From positions 806,001 through 870,000 of the forward strand of contig NZ_VAWF01000001.1 in the NCBI RefSeq assembly GCF_005869845.1: a stretch of DNA of 64,000 nucleotides, written 5' to 3'. Below, in pieces: positions 38,133 to 46,800 of this stretch; the stretch's first letter is position 1, and each line of letters begins with the position of its first letter. The translations under genes were made by a program, and so were the position numbers. The notes beneath the pieces were generated by a model, which saw only the letters and a program-made list of their open reading frames with translations, was not told where the DNA came from and made no database searches. Source of the DNA: Fodinibius saliphilus (GTDB taxonomy: Bacteria > Bacteroidota > Rhodothermia > Balneolales > Balneolaceae).

Positions 38133-39173
38133 CTATTTTATTTTCAGAGTTACATTTCCTGTTCTGGCTCGAAGATCTATCGGTGGCCCAGATCCTTTAT
38201 ATTCCCCTATAATACTGGCACCCCGTACTCGTCCATCAACCTTTTCAGCTTCAAGAAATCGTACTCTGCTGCCCTGCAATGTTAGCTCATAGCCTGCTCG
38301 GTCCGGCAATTCAACATCTACATCTCCGTCTGATGTTTCTAGTTTAATTCCTTGGCCTACTTGTATAAACTTAGCTCTAATATCACCATGTTCAACACGG
38401 GCAAGCATTGTTCCGGAAATACGCTCAGACCAAATACGTCCCTCTTTGGTCCGCAGGCGAAATTCCCCGCTACTCCGATCTATAGTAATATTTCCATCTT
38501 CTGACTGTGCAAAAATAGTACCCTGACTATCTTTAATTTCAATATTTCCCGCAGAGGTGAATCCTTTGAATTGACCTCTCACGTCTGTAACGCTTATGTG
38601 CCCCCCTCCCGTCTTTACCATCTGTCGCCCATGCATTTTAGCCAAAGAAATATCACCGGAAAGTGTTTTCAATTCAGATGACATCGCTTCTGGCACATAA
38701 ATTTTAAATGAAAAACTGACACTGCCACTAAAAAGTCCGGTATCTCTCTTCTTTCGTTCAACGGAGGCGATAATCTCTTTATCTCGTTTCAACATTGTAA
38801 TTCTGAAATTGTCAAGGTTGTTAGCATTAGACCAGAAAGAGAATCCGCGATCCACGTAAAGCTCTACTTTTACTTTATTGGACAAAGAGGATGGTAAAAC
38901 ATCGATATTTCCATTGGCAGTAAAAGTCTTTAGCACCCCAGCTCCTTGAATGGAAAACTCTTTCGTTAAGTAAGGTTTACCAGTGTGTTCCCATCTATTC
39001 TCTGTGGCAGCAACTGAATCTACTCCCCCACCGGTAAATGAAAAAGCCGACACTGCAAAAAAGAGATAAATGCCGAGCATGCAACCTAGCCGCACTATAA
39101 ATGTAGTAATGATATTCAACACAACTATTCTCCAAAATTTTATATTGAAGTCTCTAAACCTTACGGACACCAT
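38133..39173 (-). CDS. Exported DUF4097 beta-repeat protein (putative adhesin family)
   Basis: 346 residues. An N-terminal hydrophobic export segment (about 18-42) precedes a right-handed beta repeat domain: NGNIDVLP, SGDISLAKM, GGHISVTDV, AGNIEIKDS, DGNITIDRS, GDIRAKF, DGDVDVELP, TGNVTLKIK, each about 20 residues apart. This is the DUF4097 pattern, found in exported bacterial proteins whose function is not settled. It is the first gene of a pair with the 7TM phosphatase and divergent from the ECF sigma gene. In many bacteria DUF4097 genes accompany sigma/anti-sigma loci, which fits its neighbours here. Confidence 0.82.
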   Translation of the reverse strand: MVSVRFRDFNIKFWRIVVLNIITTFIVRLGCMLGIYLFFAVSAFSFTGGGVDSVAATENRWEHTGKPYLTKEFSIQGAGVLKTFTANGNIDVLPSSLSNKVKVELYVDRGFSFWSNANNLDNFRITMLKRDKEIIASVERKKRDTGLFSGSVSFSFKIYVPEAMSSELKTLSGDISLAKMHGRQMVKTGGGHISVTDVRGQFKGFTSAGNIEIKDSQGTIFAQSEDGNITIDRSSGEFRLRTKEGRIWSERISGTMLARVEHGDIRAKFIQVGQGIKLETSDGDVDVELPDRAGYELTLQGSRVRFLEAEKVDGRVRGASIIGEYKGSGPPIDLRARTGNVTLKIK

Positions 39174-39330
39174 AAGTGTATGTTACAACTTAAAATATAA
39201 AGTGTTACTCATTTACGAATGGGGGATATCAACTACAGAAATATTTCTAAAGAGGCAACCCTTTACCTGCAAATATTGTACAGTTTAGTAGAGGTGAGTT
39301 ATATGACTTTAATTTCAATGAATAGCCGCT

Positions 39331-39858
39331 TTGATTAAAGAGATTATAAAAGGATGCCGAAAACGGCGCCGTGAAAGTCAAAAAAAGCTCTACAAGATGT
39401 TCTATGCCTATGGTATGAGCATAACACTGCGGTATGCGGATTCACGGCAACAAGCTACTGAGATACTCAATGATTCCTTTATGAAAGTCTTTGACAATAT
39501 CAATTCATATGATATAGAACGACCATTTAAACCTTGGTTGCGCAGGATCATAGTAAATACATCAATCAATCACTACCATAAACACAAAAAAGAGCATCAA
39601 TTAGTAGAACTGAACATCGAAAAAGATAAGGTGAGCCAGAAACAAGAAATATTAAGCGGTATATCCTACAATGAAATTGTAGACATGGTGCAACAGCTTT
39701 CTCCTGCATATCGAACGGTATTTAACCTGCATGTTATCGAGGGATTTAAACATAAAGAAATTGCCGACCTGTTGGATATTACTGTAGGCACCTCAAAATC
39801 TAACTTGTCTAAAGCAAAGAAGAACCTACAGTCGATTGTTGAAAAAAATTTTAGCTAG
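39331..39858 (+). CDS. ECF-type RNA polymerase sigma factor
   Basis: 175 residues. Sigma region 2 spans about residues 10-80 (KLYKMFYAYGMSITLRY, ATEILNDSFMKVFDNI, FKPWLRRIIVNTSINHYHK, including the DNA-melting region), and region 4 spans 115-170 (LSPAYRTVFNLHVIEGFKHKEIADLL, then TSKSNLSKAKKNL as the -35 recognition helix). No extra domains. Translation appears to begin at TTG (39331). The next gene, 9 bp on, encodes an anti-sigma-like membrane protein, so the pair is likely an autoregulated cell-envelope signalling unit driving the downstream cytochrome/YceI genes. Confidence 0.93.
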   Translation: MIKEIIKGCRKRRRESQKKLYKMFYAYGMSITLRYADSRQQATEILNDSFMKVFDNINSYDIERPFKPWLRRIIVNTSINHYHKHKKEHQLVELNIEKDKVSQKQEILSGISYNEIVDMVQQLSPAYRTVFNLHVIEGFKHKEIADLLDITVGTSKSNLSKAKKNLQSIVEKNFS

Positions 39859-39867
39859 TGCAGTATT

Positions 39868-41106
39868 ATGAATGAACAAAGCAATAATAGTGATCCTTTA
39901 GAGGAATTTTTCAGAAAAAAATCTCAGGAATACGATATTGAATATCGTGAAGAAGACTGGGAAAATATGGAGACGCGCCTCGATAAAGCAGATAAATTTC
40001 GCCGACAACGCCGACAAAAATGGTTGGCGGCAGCTGTTATTGCATTACTATTTGCTGTATTAACCTATATCACATATAACCAACAGCTTACGATCAATAA
40101 ACTAGCTAACCAGCTGGATAGCCAACAACAAATAACAACTGTCCCCCCTTCTGCAAATTCAGCTCCTGAGAAATCTGATGATATTGTATCAAATGATCAA
40201 CCAAACAACCCAAAATCCGAAGATGCCTCCAAAATTAACAAGCCTCCTGCGATAAATGAAAAGGAGCAAGAAAATCTGCACAATAAAGTGGCTCTTGAAG
40301 ATAAGCAGGATACTAAAGAAATGGGCCAGCTGAATCTAGAGAAGCTGGTAACTAACAATTTTACAGACAAAAACATGGAGCTTTCTACAAGATTTAATGA
40401 GATAGCCTCCACTATCCCAACCATCAAAGCCGTTAACAGATCCACTTGGGCAAAAGCACAAGAAGAAACATCAAACCAGATCAGTGCCACAAGCCTACAG
40501 CCCAATCCGCAATTCTCTCGTTTTAGCATCGGTTTTCTATCAGGACCTGATCTAAGTTCGGTGGGTACCTTATCTGACTTTCAAACTCCCGGATACAAAC
40601 TTGGGTTATCAATTGAATACAAAGTTACACGAAATTTTGCCATCTCCGTTGGTGTTCAGAGAACAAAAGTTCAATACCAAGCCAAGGGTGATCAGTATTC
40701 GCCACCACCGGGGTACTGGTCGTATGGAAGAGTACCGGATGAAACAATAGGTAGATGTATACTGCTTGATATCCCAATTACTATAAAATATGATTTTATG
40801 CATTTTAATCATTCAAGGTTATATGCTTCAGCAGGGCTTTCCTCTTACATCATGCTTGATGAAGACTATCAATTCAATTACCAAAGCTATCATCCTGGTC
40901 TAAAAAAACGCTGGCATCAGCGCACCGGAACCTCTCACTGGTTGAGTAATGCCACTCTTTCGGTAGGTTATGAAATTGACATTACACAGGAGTTAAGTTT
41001 AAGAGCTACACCATTCGTTAAACTTCCTCTTAAAAAGGTAGGCTGGGGAAATGTTCATCTCTATTCCTTGGGTAGCTTATTTTCAATTAATTATAACATT
41101 AAATAA
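39868..41106 (+). CDS. Anti-sigma-like cytoplasmic segment, one TM helix and C-terminal outer-membrane barrel domain in one protein
   Basis: 412 residues. The first 50 are hydrophilic and acidic, starting MNEQSNNSDPLEEFFRKKS, then basic (RRQRRQK); a single hydrophobic helix spans about 52-70. A long asparagine/glutamate/lysine-rich linker (about 75-200) follows. The last 210 residues resemble the outer-membrane beta-barrel family (RFSIGFLSGPDLSS, GYKLGLSIEYKVTRNFAISVGVQ, YEIDITQELSLRATPFVKLP). The adjacent sigma factor suggests the N-terminus binds it and the C-terminus reports envelope state. No zinc anti-sigma motif is present. Function is inferred from position and topology. Confidence 0.75.
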   Translation: MNEQSNNSDPLEEFFRKKSQEYDIEYREEDWENMETRLDKADKFRRQRRQKWLAAAVIALLFAVLTYITYNQQLTINKLANQLDSQQQITTVPPSANSAPEKSDDIVSNDQPNNPKSEDASKINKPPAINEKEQENLHNKVALEDKQDTKEMGQLNLEKLVTNNFTDKNMELSTRFNEIASTIPTIKAVNRSTWAKAQEETSNQISATSLQPNPQFSRFSIGFLSGPDLSSVGTLSDFQTPGYKLGLSIEYKVTRNFAISVGVQRTKVQYQAKGDQYSPPPGYWSYGRVPDETIGRCILLDIPITIKYDFMHFNHSRLYASAGLSSYIMLDEDYQFNYQSYHPGLKKRWHQRTGTSHWLSNATLSVGYEIDITQELSLRATPFVKLPLKKVGWGNVHLYSLGSLFSINYNIK

Positions 41107-41189
41107 TCCCAATCTGTTCTAACAGTAATTACGTAGTACAGTACCAGATGGTACTTTAAAACTCAATTAACAAATATAGGCCTAATATC

Positions 41190-41672
41190 ATGTATTATTC
41201 TATCTCTTCATGTAGTAATAAAACAGGTTCCGCAACAATAAATAAGTACTATCTGTCAATAATTGTTTTTTCACTTGGATTTCTTCTACTTTCCTGCAGT
41301 AGCTCTACGAGTTCCCAAGATGATAGCGGTGGTGGTGACCCCCCGCCTGAAGACCCAAATCGGCTTGTCAGCTATTCTCAGGATATCCAACCCATTTTTA
41401 ACGGCAACTGTGCTACTAGTGGGTGTCATGACGCAGGAAGTGTAAGTAGCGGTGTGAACCTAAGCGATTATAATGCAACTATGAATAGTACCGGGAATCA
41501 ATATGAGAAAAAAATCGTAGATCCGGGGAATCCTAATAACAGTCCATTAGTAGATAAAATTGAAGAAAACCCCGATGAAGGAAGCCGCATGCCTGAAAAT
41601 GGAAGTGCTCTGGAACAAGCTGAAATTGACTCCATCAAGGCATGGATCGACGATGGCGCACCCGATAATTAA
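41190..41672 (+). CDS. Lipoprotein with a c-type-cytochrome-like domain
   Basis: 160 residues. The N-terminal export segment has a lipobox at C36 (LLLSC), then a D/G/P-rich linker and a single small domain resembling the planctomycete-type cytochrome C family. The heme-binding site reads C74-ATSG-C79-H80, a CX4CH spacing rather than the standard CX2CH, and SRMPENG offers the usual axial methionine. The start begins SYSQDIQPIFNGNC, a typical entry for this domain. It precedes YceI and DUF5777 genes by short gaps, suggesting a small periplasmic electron-transfer or lipid-like-carrier module under the upstream ECF sigma factor. A short hairpin (41140-41155) lies in the gap before it. Confidence 0.82.
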   Translation: MYYSISSCSNKTGSATINKYYLSIIVFSLGFLLLSCSSSTSSQDDSGGGDPPPEDPNRLVSYSQDIQPIFNGNCATSGCHDAGSVSSGVNLSDYNATMNSTGNQYEKKIVDPGNPNNSPLVDKIEENPDEGSRMPENGSALEQAEIDSIKAWIDDGAPDN

Positions 41673-41681
41673 CTTTTTGTT

Positions 41682-42263
41682 ATGCATATATCCAACCTCC
41701 TTAGTAACAAAGTTAAATATTCATTTGCAGTACTATTGGTACTGTTGTTTATACCAATCAAAAGTATAGGTCAAAGTTACCTAACTAAGTCAGGGCATGT
41801 GGAGTTTGACTCTTCTGTGCCCCTCCATTCTTTTACCGGTATTTCTGATCACCTTGTAGGAAAAATAGATCTACAAAGTTCATTAGTCGATTTTTATGTG
41901 GATATGCACACTGTTGAAACAGGAATCGGCAAGAGGGATCGAGATATGCTAAAAACACTCGATGCTGAAACCCATCCTTTTGCAGAATTCTATGGCAAAC
42001 TGATTTCTGACTTTAATCCTCAAAATAATCAGCCCCAAAATGTAACTGTTCAAGGTGAATTTACCGTACATGGTGTTTCAAATACAATAACTATTGATGG
42101 CACACTTCAAAAAACTAGTGATGGCCTGCGTTTACAAGCTAACTGGACACTTAATATGAAAGACTATAACATCAAGCCACCAGGTATTCTATTTTACCGA
42201 GTGAGCGAGAAAATTGATATACGCATTTCTGCAACTTTACCTCCTAATACAAAAGCCAAATAA
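41682..42263 (+). CDS. YceI family periplasmic protein
   Basis: 193 residues. Signal peptide 1-30 (ending SIGQS) followed by an extended lipocalin-like barrel: GHVEFDSSVPLHSFTG, LVDFYVDMHTVETG, KRDRDMLKTLDAETHPFAEF, VQGEFTVHGVSNTI. YceI proteins bind polyisoprenoid lipids in the periplasm; some are linked with quinone or cytochrome function. It lies 9 bp after the cytochrome gene and 3 bp before the DUF5777 gene, so the three are likely one operon. Confidence 0.9.
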   Translation: MHISNLLSNKVKYSFAVLLVLLFIPIKSIGQSYLTKSGHVEFDSSVPLHSFTGISDHLVGKIDLQSSLVDFYVDMHTVETGIGKRDRDMLKTLDAETHPFAEFYGKLISDFNPQNNQPQNVTVQGEFTVHGVSNTITIDGTLQKTSDGLRLQANWTLNMKDYNIKPPGILFYRVSEKIDIRISATLPPNTKAK

Positions 42264-42266
42264 TAT

Positions 42267-43109
42267 ATGCGATTATTTAATACAATAGTTCTATTGCCAT
42301 TATTTTTACTATTGATATCCGTAAATGGGCAGGCCCAAATGGAACGACAAAGAGCCAATATTACAGAACCGGTTGAAACGTTCTGGACTCCTTCCCTGGT
42401 CTCTCTAACGACAACAGAAACATTAGATGCACGCAATCTCAATTCTACCATTATGCATAGTTTTGGTATTGCTACGACCAGGGCAATACAAAATTTCTTT
42501 GGCCTTGATAATATTCAGAATGTTCGTTTGGGGCTTGACTATGGAATAACTGATCGTTGGTCTGTGGGCATTGGTCGATCCTCCCGCTTCAATGTAGTTG
42601 ATATACGCACCAAATATGCGCTGATACAACAAACTACAGATCATTCGAAACCTCTTAGTATCGCTCTCAAAGGTGATCTAGGAATTGTTACCCAAGAAAA
42701 CAGACAACCCTTAAAAGATGATATTAGTACATTGGCGTCAGCTATTGTTTCTAAGAAATTCAACCAAACTCTTAGTCTGCAATTATCTCCAATGTATGGT
42801 TACTATAGTTCTGTTACAGCCAATAAAGAAAACCATCTTTTTTCAGTGGGAGTAGGATCCCGTATCAATCTTACAGAACGGTATACCCTTATTGCAGAAT
42901 ATTATCCAGTAATTGGTAATCGCAATAGTAATACTAATAACGCCTTTTCATTAGGTCTGAATATTCAAACAGGCGGTCACGTCTTTCAACTATTCTTCAC
43001 CTCCACTCGCTGGCATCTTGAACAATACGTTATAGCTAATAATAGAGATCAATTCTGGGCCGGCGATTTCCGATTTGGGTTCAACGTAAACCGGATATTT
43101 GGACTGTAA
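42267..43109 (+). CDS. DUF5777 family outer-membrane beta-barrel protein
   Basis: 280 residues. Signal peptide 1-24 (ending GQAQ); the rest alternates as a barrel with STIMHSFG, FFGLDNIQNVRLGLDYGITDRWSVGIGRS, RTKYALIQQ and a terminal RFGFNVNRIFGL. It matches the DUF5777 pattern frequently found beside YceI and small cytochrome genes in Bacteroidota-like genomes, as here. Its function is not established. The gene ends 2 bp from the convergent TM2-domain gene; no terminator is visible between. Confidence 0.82.
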   Translation: MRLFNTIVLLPLFLLLISVNGQAQMERQRANITEPVETFWTPSLVSLTTTETLDARNLNSTIMHSFGIATTRAIQNFFGLDNIQNVRLGLDYGITDRWSVGIGRSSRFNVVDIRTKYALIQQTTDHSKPLSIALKGDLGIVTQENRQPLKDDISTLASAIVSKKFNQTLSLQLSPMYGYYSSVTANKENHLFSVGVGSRINLTERYTLIAEYYPVIGNRNSNTNNAFSLGLNIQTGGHVFQLFFTSTRWHLEQYVIANNRDQFWAGDFRFGFNVNRIFGL

Positions 43110-43111
43110 AA

Positions 43112-43456
43112 TTAATCCAAAAGTGTCATCACATCCTGAGCAACTCCCCGATTATATTCAAAAGCCAAACTTTTGTAATTAATGATATCGACAATTGTAC
43201 CGATAGCACATAGTCCACCTGTCAATAGATAAAGTATACCCATCCCCACTTGACCTATAACAAAACGATGAACGCCTGCTATCCCAAAGAAACCAACAAG
43301 AGCAGTAAATAAAATAATCTGCGGCTCTTTTCTGCGGGCCCGATAAACGCGGGCGAATCGTTGTGCTTTCTCATCATTCATCGACGACATAAGTTTAGCA
43401 ATATATGCTCCTTCATCCCCCTCTAATTCTGGCAAAAAATCAATCATTCGGGCCAT
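43112..43456 (-). CDS. TM2 domain protein
   Basis: 114 residues. A 45-residue N-terminal cytoplasmic part, then two hydrophobic helices with the TM2 pattern: FFGIAGVHRFVIGQVGMGILYLLTGG and GTIVDIINY. TM2 proteins are small membrane proteins of undefined function. The start overlaps the DUF2752 gene by 17 bp, and both trail the large Pel-like operon on the same strand. Confidence 0.88.
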   Translation of the reverse strand: MARMIDFLPELEGDEGAYIAKLMSSMNDEKAQRFARVYRARRKEPQIILFTALVGFFGIAGVHRFVIGQVGMGILYLLTGGLCAIGTIVDIINYKSLAFEYNRGVAQDVMTLLD

Positions 43457-43769
43457 AATCTATGTAGTTTCTTTTTTTATTAGTGATTTTGTTATGGATT
43501 AAATATCCAACTCTTCCAACTAAAATAATAATAGCAAATGGGCCTAATATATTTGACTGCATGGCATTACTAATATCTCCGTTAAAAGTATACGCAATAG
43601 AATGCCCCAAGCCGTCGCCTGGACAAAAGGTAATGCCAACCTGTTCAAAAAGACATAGGTCTGGTCCGTTTGCAATTTCAGGATCCATAAGAGCGAGCAA
43701 TATCAATCCGACTGAAAAAGCGGTTATTTCAAAATAATTTCTAAAAAGGTATTTGAGCTGTTCTTTCAT
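43440..43769 (-). CDS. DUF2752-like small membrane protein
   Basis: 109 residues with two or three hydrophobic helices. The central segment CLFEQVGITFCPGDGLGHSIAYTFNGD fits DUF2752, whose members read CP..TG..CPGCG.tRa...l..GD; here the second motif keeps CPG-G but lacks the second cysteine. It overlaps the TM2 gene and lies 43 bp after the deacetylase/porin fusion. Function unknown. Confidence 0.75.
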   Translation of the reverse strand: MKEQLKYLFRNYFEITAFSVGLILLALMDPEIANGPDLCLFEQVGITFCPGDGLGHSIAYTFNGDISNAMQSNILGPFAIIILVGRVGYLIHNKITNKKRNYIDYGPND

Positions 43770-43812
43770 AACGTTTATAAACGTACGCTTTTACCTAAAT
43801 AAAGTTTCAAAT

Positions 43813-46800
43813 TTATTTGCCCAATCTGCGAGGGAAAATATATGAAATGCTAAGGCTCAAACTATTATACCGATAGATTTTACTGGTAGATAAATATCCG
43901 TTGAGTGCCAGATCCCAATATTTATTAATCTGTGCAGTAACACTCCCACTGGCAGCTAAAAAAGCCCCATCTCTATTACTATGTTTTCCCAAAATTTCTA
44001 AACGACTTGAAAATGAAGGATCACTACGCATATTCTGATAACCAAGCTCTACGCCAGCGCCTTTAACTGCAAGGTTATTAGGTGTATAGTATGGAACCCC
44101 GGTCAGGTATCCTATTTTAGCGTCAGCATAAGAAAAATCAACCAGTGGGCGTATTTTTGTCAATCTATTATTATCAAGAACACGATAGTATAGTTTTAAT
44201 AATCCCTCGTAAGAAAAGTTTTTATCAGTATACCATTTTGCAGTGAGTGAAAGAGCTGTTTGAAAACGATTATCGAACCAATGGTCTTCACGATATAATG
44301 TCCCCTCTATTTTGTTGATGTCACCCTGCAACCCAGAATTAGTAAATACCGGCTGTAGTTTAGCCTCAACCGAAGTATAAGTAGAATCTTTAGCAAACCA
44401 GTATCCCAACTGTGCTCCAGGCTTCAAGGAATTGTTTTCCGAATAAATACTTCCCCCTAATATTAATTGGCTGCTTTGGTTATTAAAATTTCTTTTATAC
44501 TTATAATTTACATTATATAAATAATCTATTCTATTACCATTTAATGTATTAGAACTAACATATCGATCATGTATTGATAAGCCGTGCACATATTTTGTCC
44601 GATTTCCCCATTCTCCGAAAATACCTAAGGAGCCTGTATTATTTTCAAAATTATCAGAAGTGAATGAAGCTTCTGAACCCACTATCACTCCTTCACTCTT
44701 ACGATATGTGCTAGTAACTGCCTTTCGCAGGCTATCAGAAAAGAAAGCGGGAAACTTTTTATAGAAAGACTTTTGCTTCTCATATCCCATATAGCCTATT
44801 TCATCACGCACTAACTTCTTACTTTCCTTTTCAGCCTCTCCTGTTTCAAAGAGTGGATAAAGCGTTTCATATCCTAAATCCCTGAACTTTGCATAGATCA
44901 GTTGTTGACCGATATACGTACGCAGCGAATTGTTCTCCGGATTCTTGTCCAGATACTGCTTACTACGATCAATAAATGCATTATATCGCTGCTGCTGCAT
45001 CAACCAACCCAACTTAGTCGTTTCAGCAATCTCTTCTGATTTTTTAGCCCAAAGGCCGGCCCGAGTTAATTGATTTTTTTCTGCATATCGATATGCAATC
45101 TGATCGGCATATGGTATTATTTGCCTTTCGACGAAGGTTGAATCGGGAAAAGACTGCAGTAAATTAATCGTTTGATCTGCATCCCCATAAAATATTGATT
45201 GCTCAATTGCATAACCGTATAACGAATCGGACCGGGGATTTAAATCAATTAGTTCTGAAATATACTTTTTTCGCTTTCCCCAAGTATCTGAGGCTTGCAA
45301 CAGTGATTTAAGTAGTTCAGGATTATCCGGCGTTAAATTATAGGCTCGCTGTAACCATCGATCCCGAAACTCTTGGTTTGGAACACCAAACTGATTGATT
45401 ACCATATCCTTGAATTTTAAAATCGATGAATCATGGTATTTTTTCCAGAGCTTTTCTGTAAATCTATATGCACGATCAGGCATATTTTCCCATCCATAGT
45501 ATTTCAATAGTCGTTCTACATCCTGTGTATACCATTCGCCATTGCTCAGCAGAAGCCGTTCAAGTACAGTAATCGCTAATGGCGTTCTATCAAATTCAAT
45601 AGCCAGCGACAATACCTTTTCTCGCAATTCTCGGCTATTGTGATTGCTGCTATATGCAGCTAACGCCTTTTCGAGCCGCTTATCTGTCCACTGTTGTGTT
45701 CCTTCAACTTCAGATTCCGGAGGATTCATATAATCCTGGTAATCACTTTTCACCTTTGATACAAGCTGCCCCCTTTCTCGCACCTCCTCGCTCTCCAAGA
45801 CCGGCATTTCCAGGGAATCAGAAGTTGTTTTAAACTGATACAAAGCGCCATCCCATAATGGAGACTGCTCAAACGCAATATCTGATGTCGAAAGCGCTTG
45901 TTCTACAACCGGTTGATTCGCTTCGCTTACATAAGTAAACCAATATTTTGATTCATTTTTTGAGTACCGTCTATCCATGGGGACGGTCGAAATTTTAAGT
46001 ACGTTATCCTCATAACTGTACTTACTGTACGTATTGAGCCATCTTTGTGCAATGGGTGCTGCTTCTTTTACAGCTAGAAAACGTGAAACAGGGTATCGTT
46101 CCAAAGTTTCATCCACACGGTTTTTAAAAACCTCATACAAACCAATATCATGTTCGTCATTGCTATGCCAACCTAATCCCCGGGGATTTCTGCTCCTATA
46201 TTTATCTTGAGAGCGCTGGTGAACCTGGAAAACATCATCAGGGTGAACAAAATGATTCCAGATTCCGGTAAAAAGGAAGAGACTATTTTGATTAAAGTTT
46301 GAAGCATTATCGTTCACATACCCACTTGTAATTCGGGGATAATCAAATAACTCTGGAGCATAAGGCTCAGGACCAAATTCACGATCTCCTCCCTCCTCAA
46401 AACTACCCAGATAAATAGAACTTATGTACTTAATACTAGGCATGGTTAAAGAAATTGCTTGTATACCTAATGAATCAATATTGTTTGTAGGTGGTACATA
46501 GGATACGGGAAAACTCCCCAGATTATCTATTCGCCACCGCTTTTTAACAGCCTGCAGAGAGGCTTGCATAAACTGAATATTACTCCAATCCTTCTTCCAA
46601 AGAGAAAAGTGATTGTAGCCGTGCAATCCCAGCTCATGCCGCGAGTCACGAATATCCCGGGCAAGCCAGGCACTAGCATTATATGTTTCCCCATCAAAAG
46701 TTATCTTTCCAGACTTCCATTCTTTAAAATCGAAAGGTGGCACCACCACAGCATTATAATTAAAGGCCATAACTGCTGTATAGTCCATATTATAGGTGTT

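Noticed and set aside
41140-41155. Short hairpin AGTACC / GGTACT between the anti-sigma-like gene and the cytochrome gene
   Set aside because: Six base pairs and no proper T-run; too weak to call a terminator or regulator.
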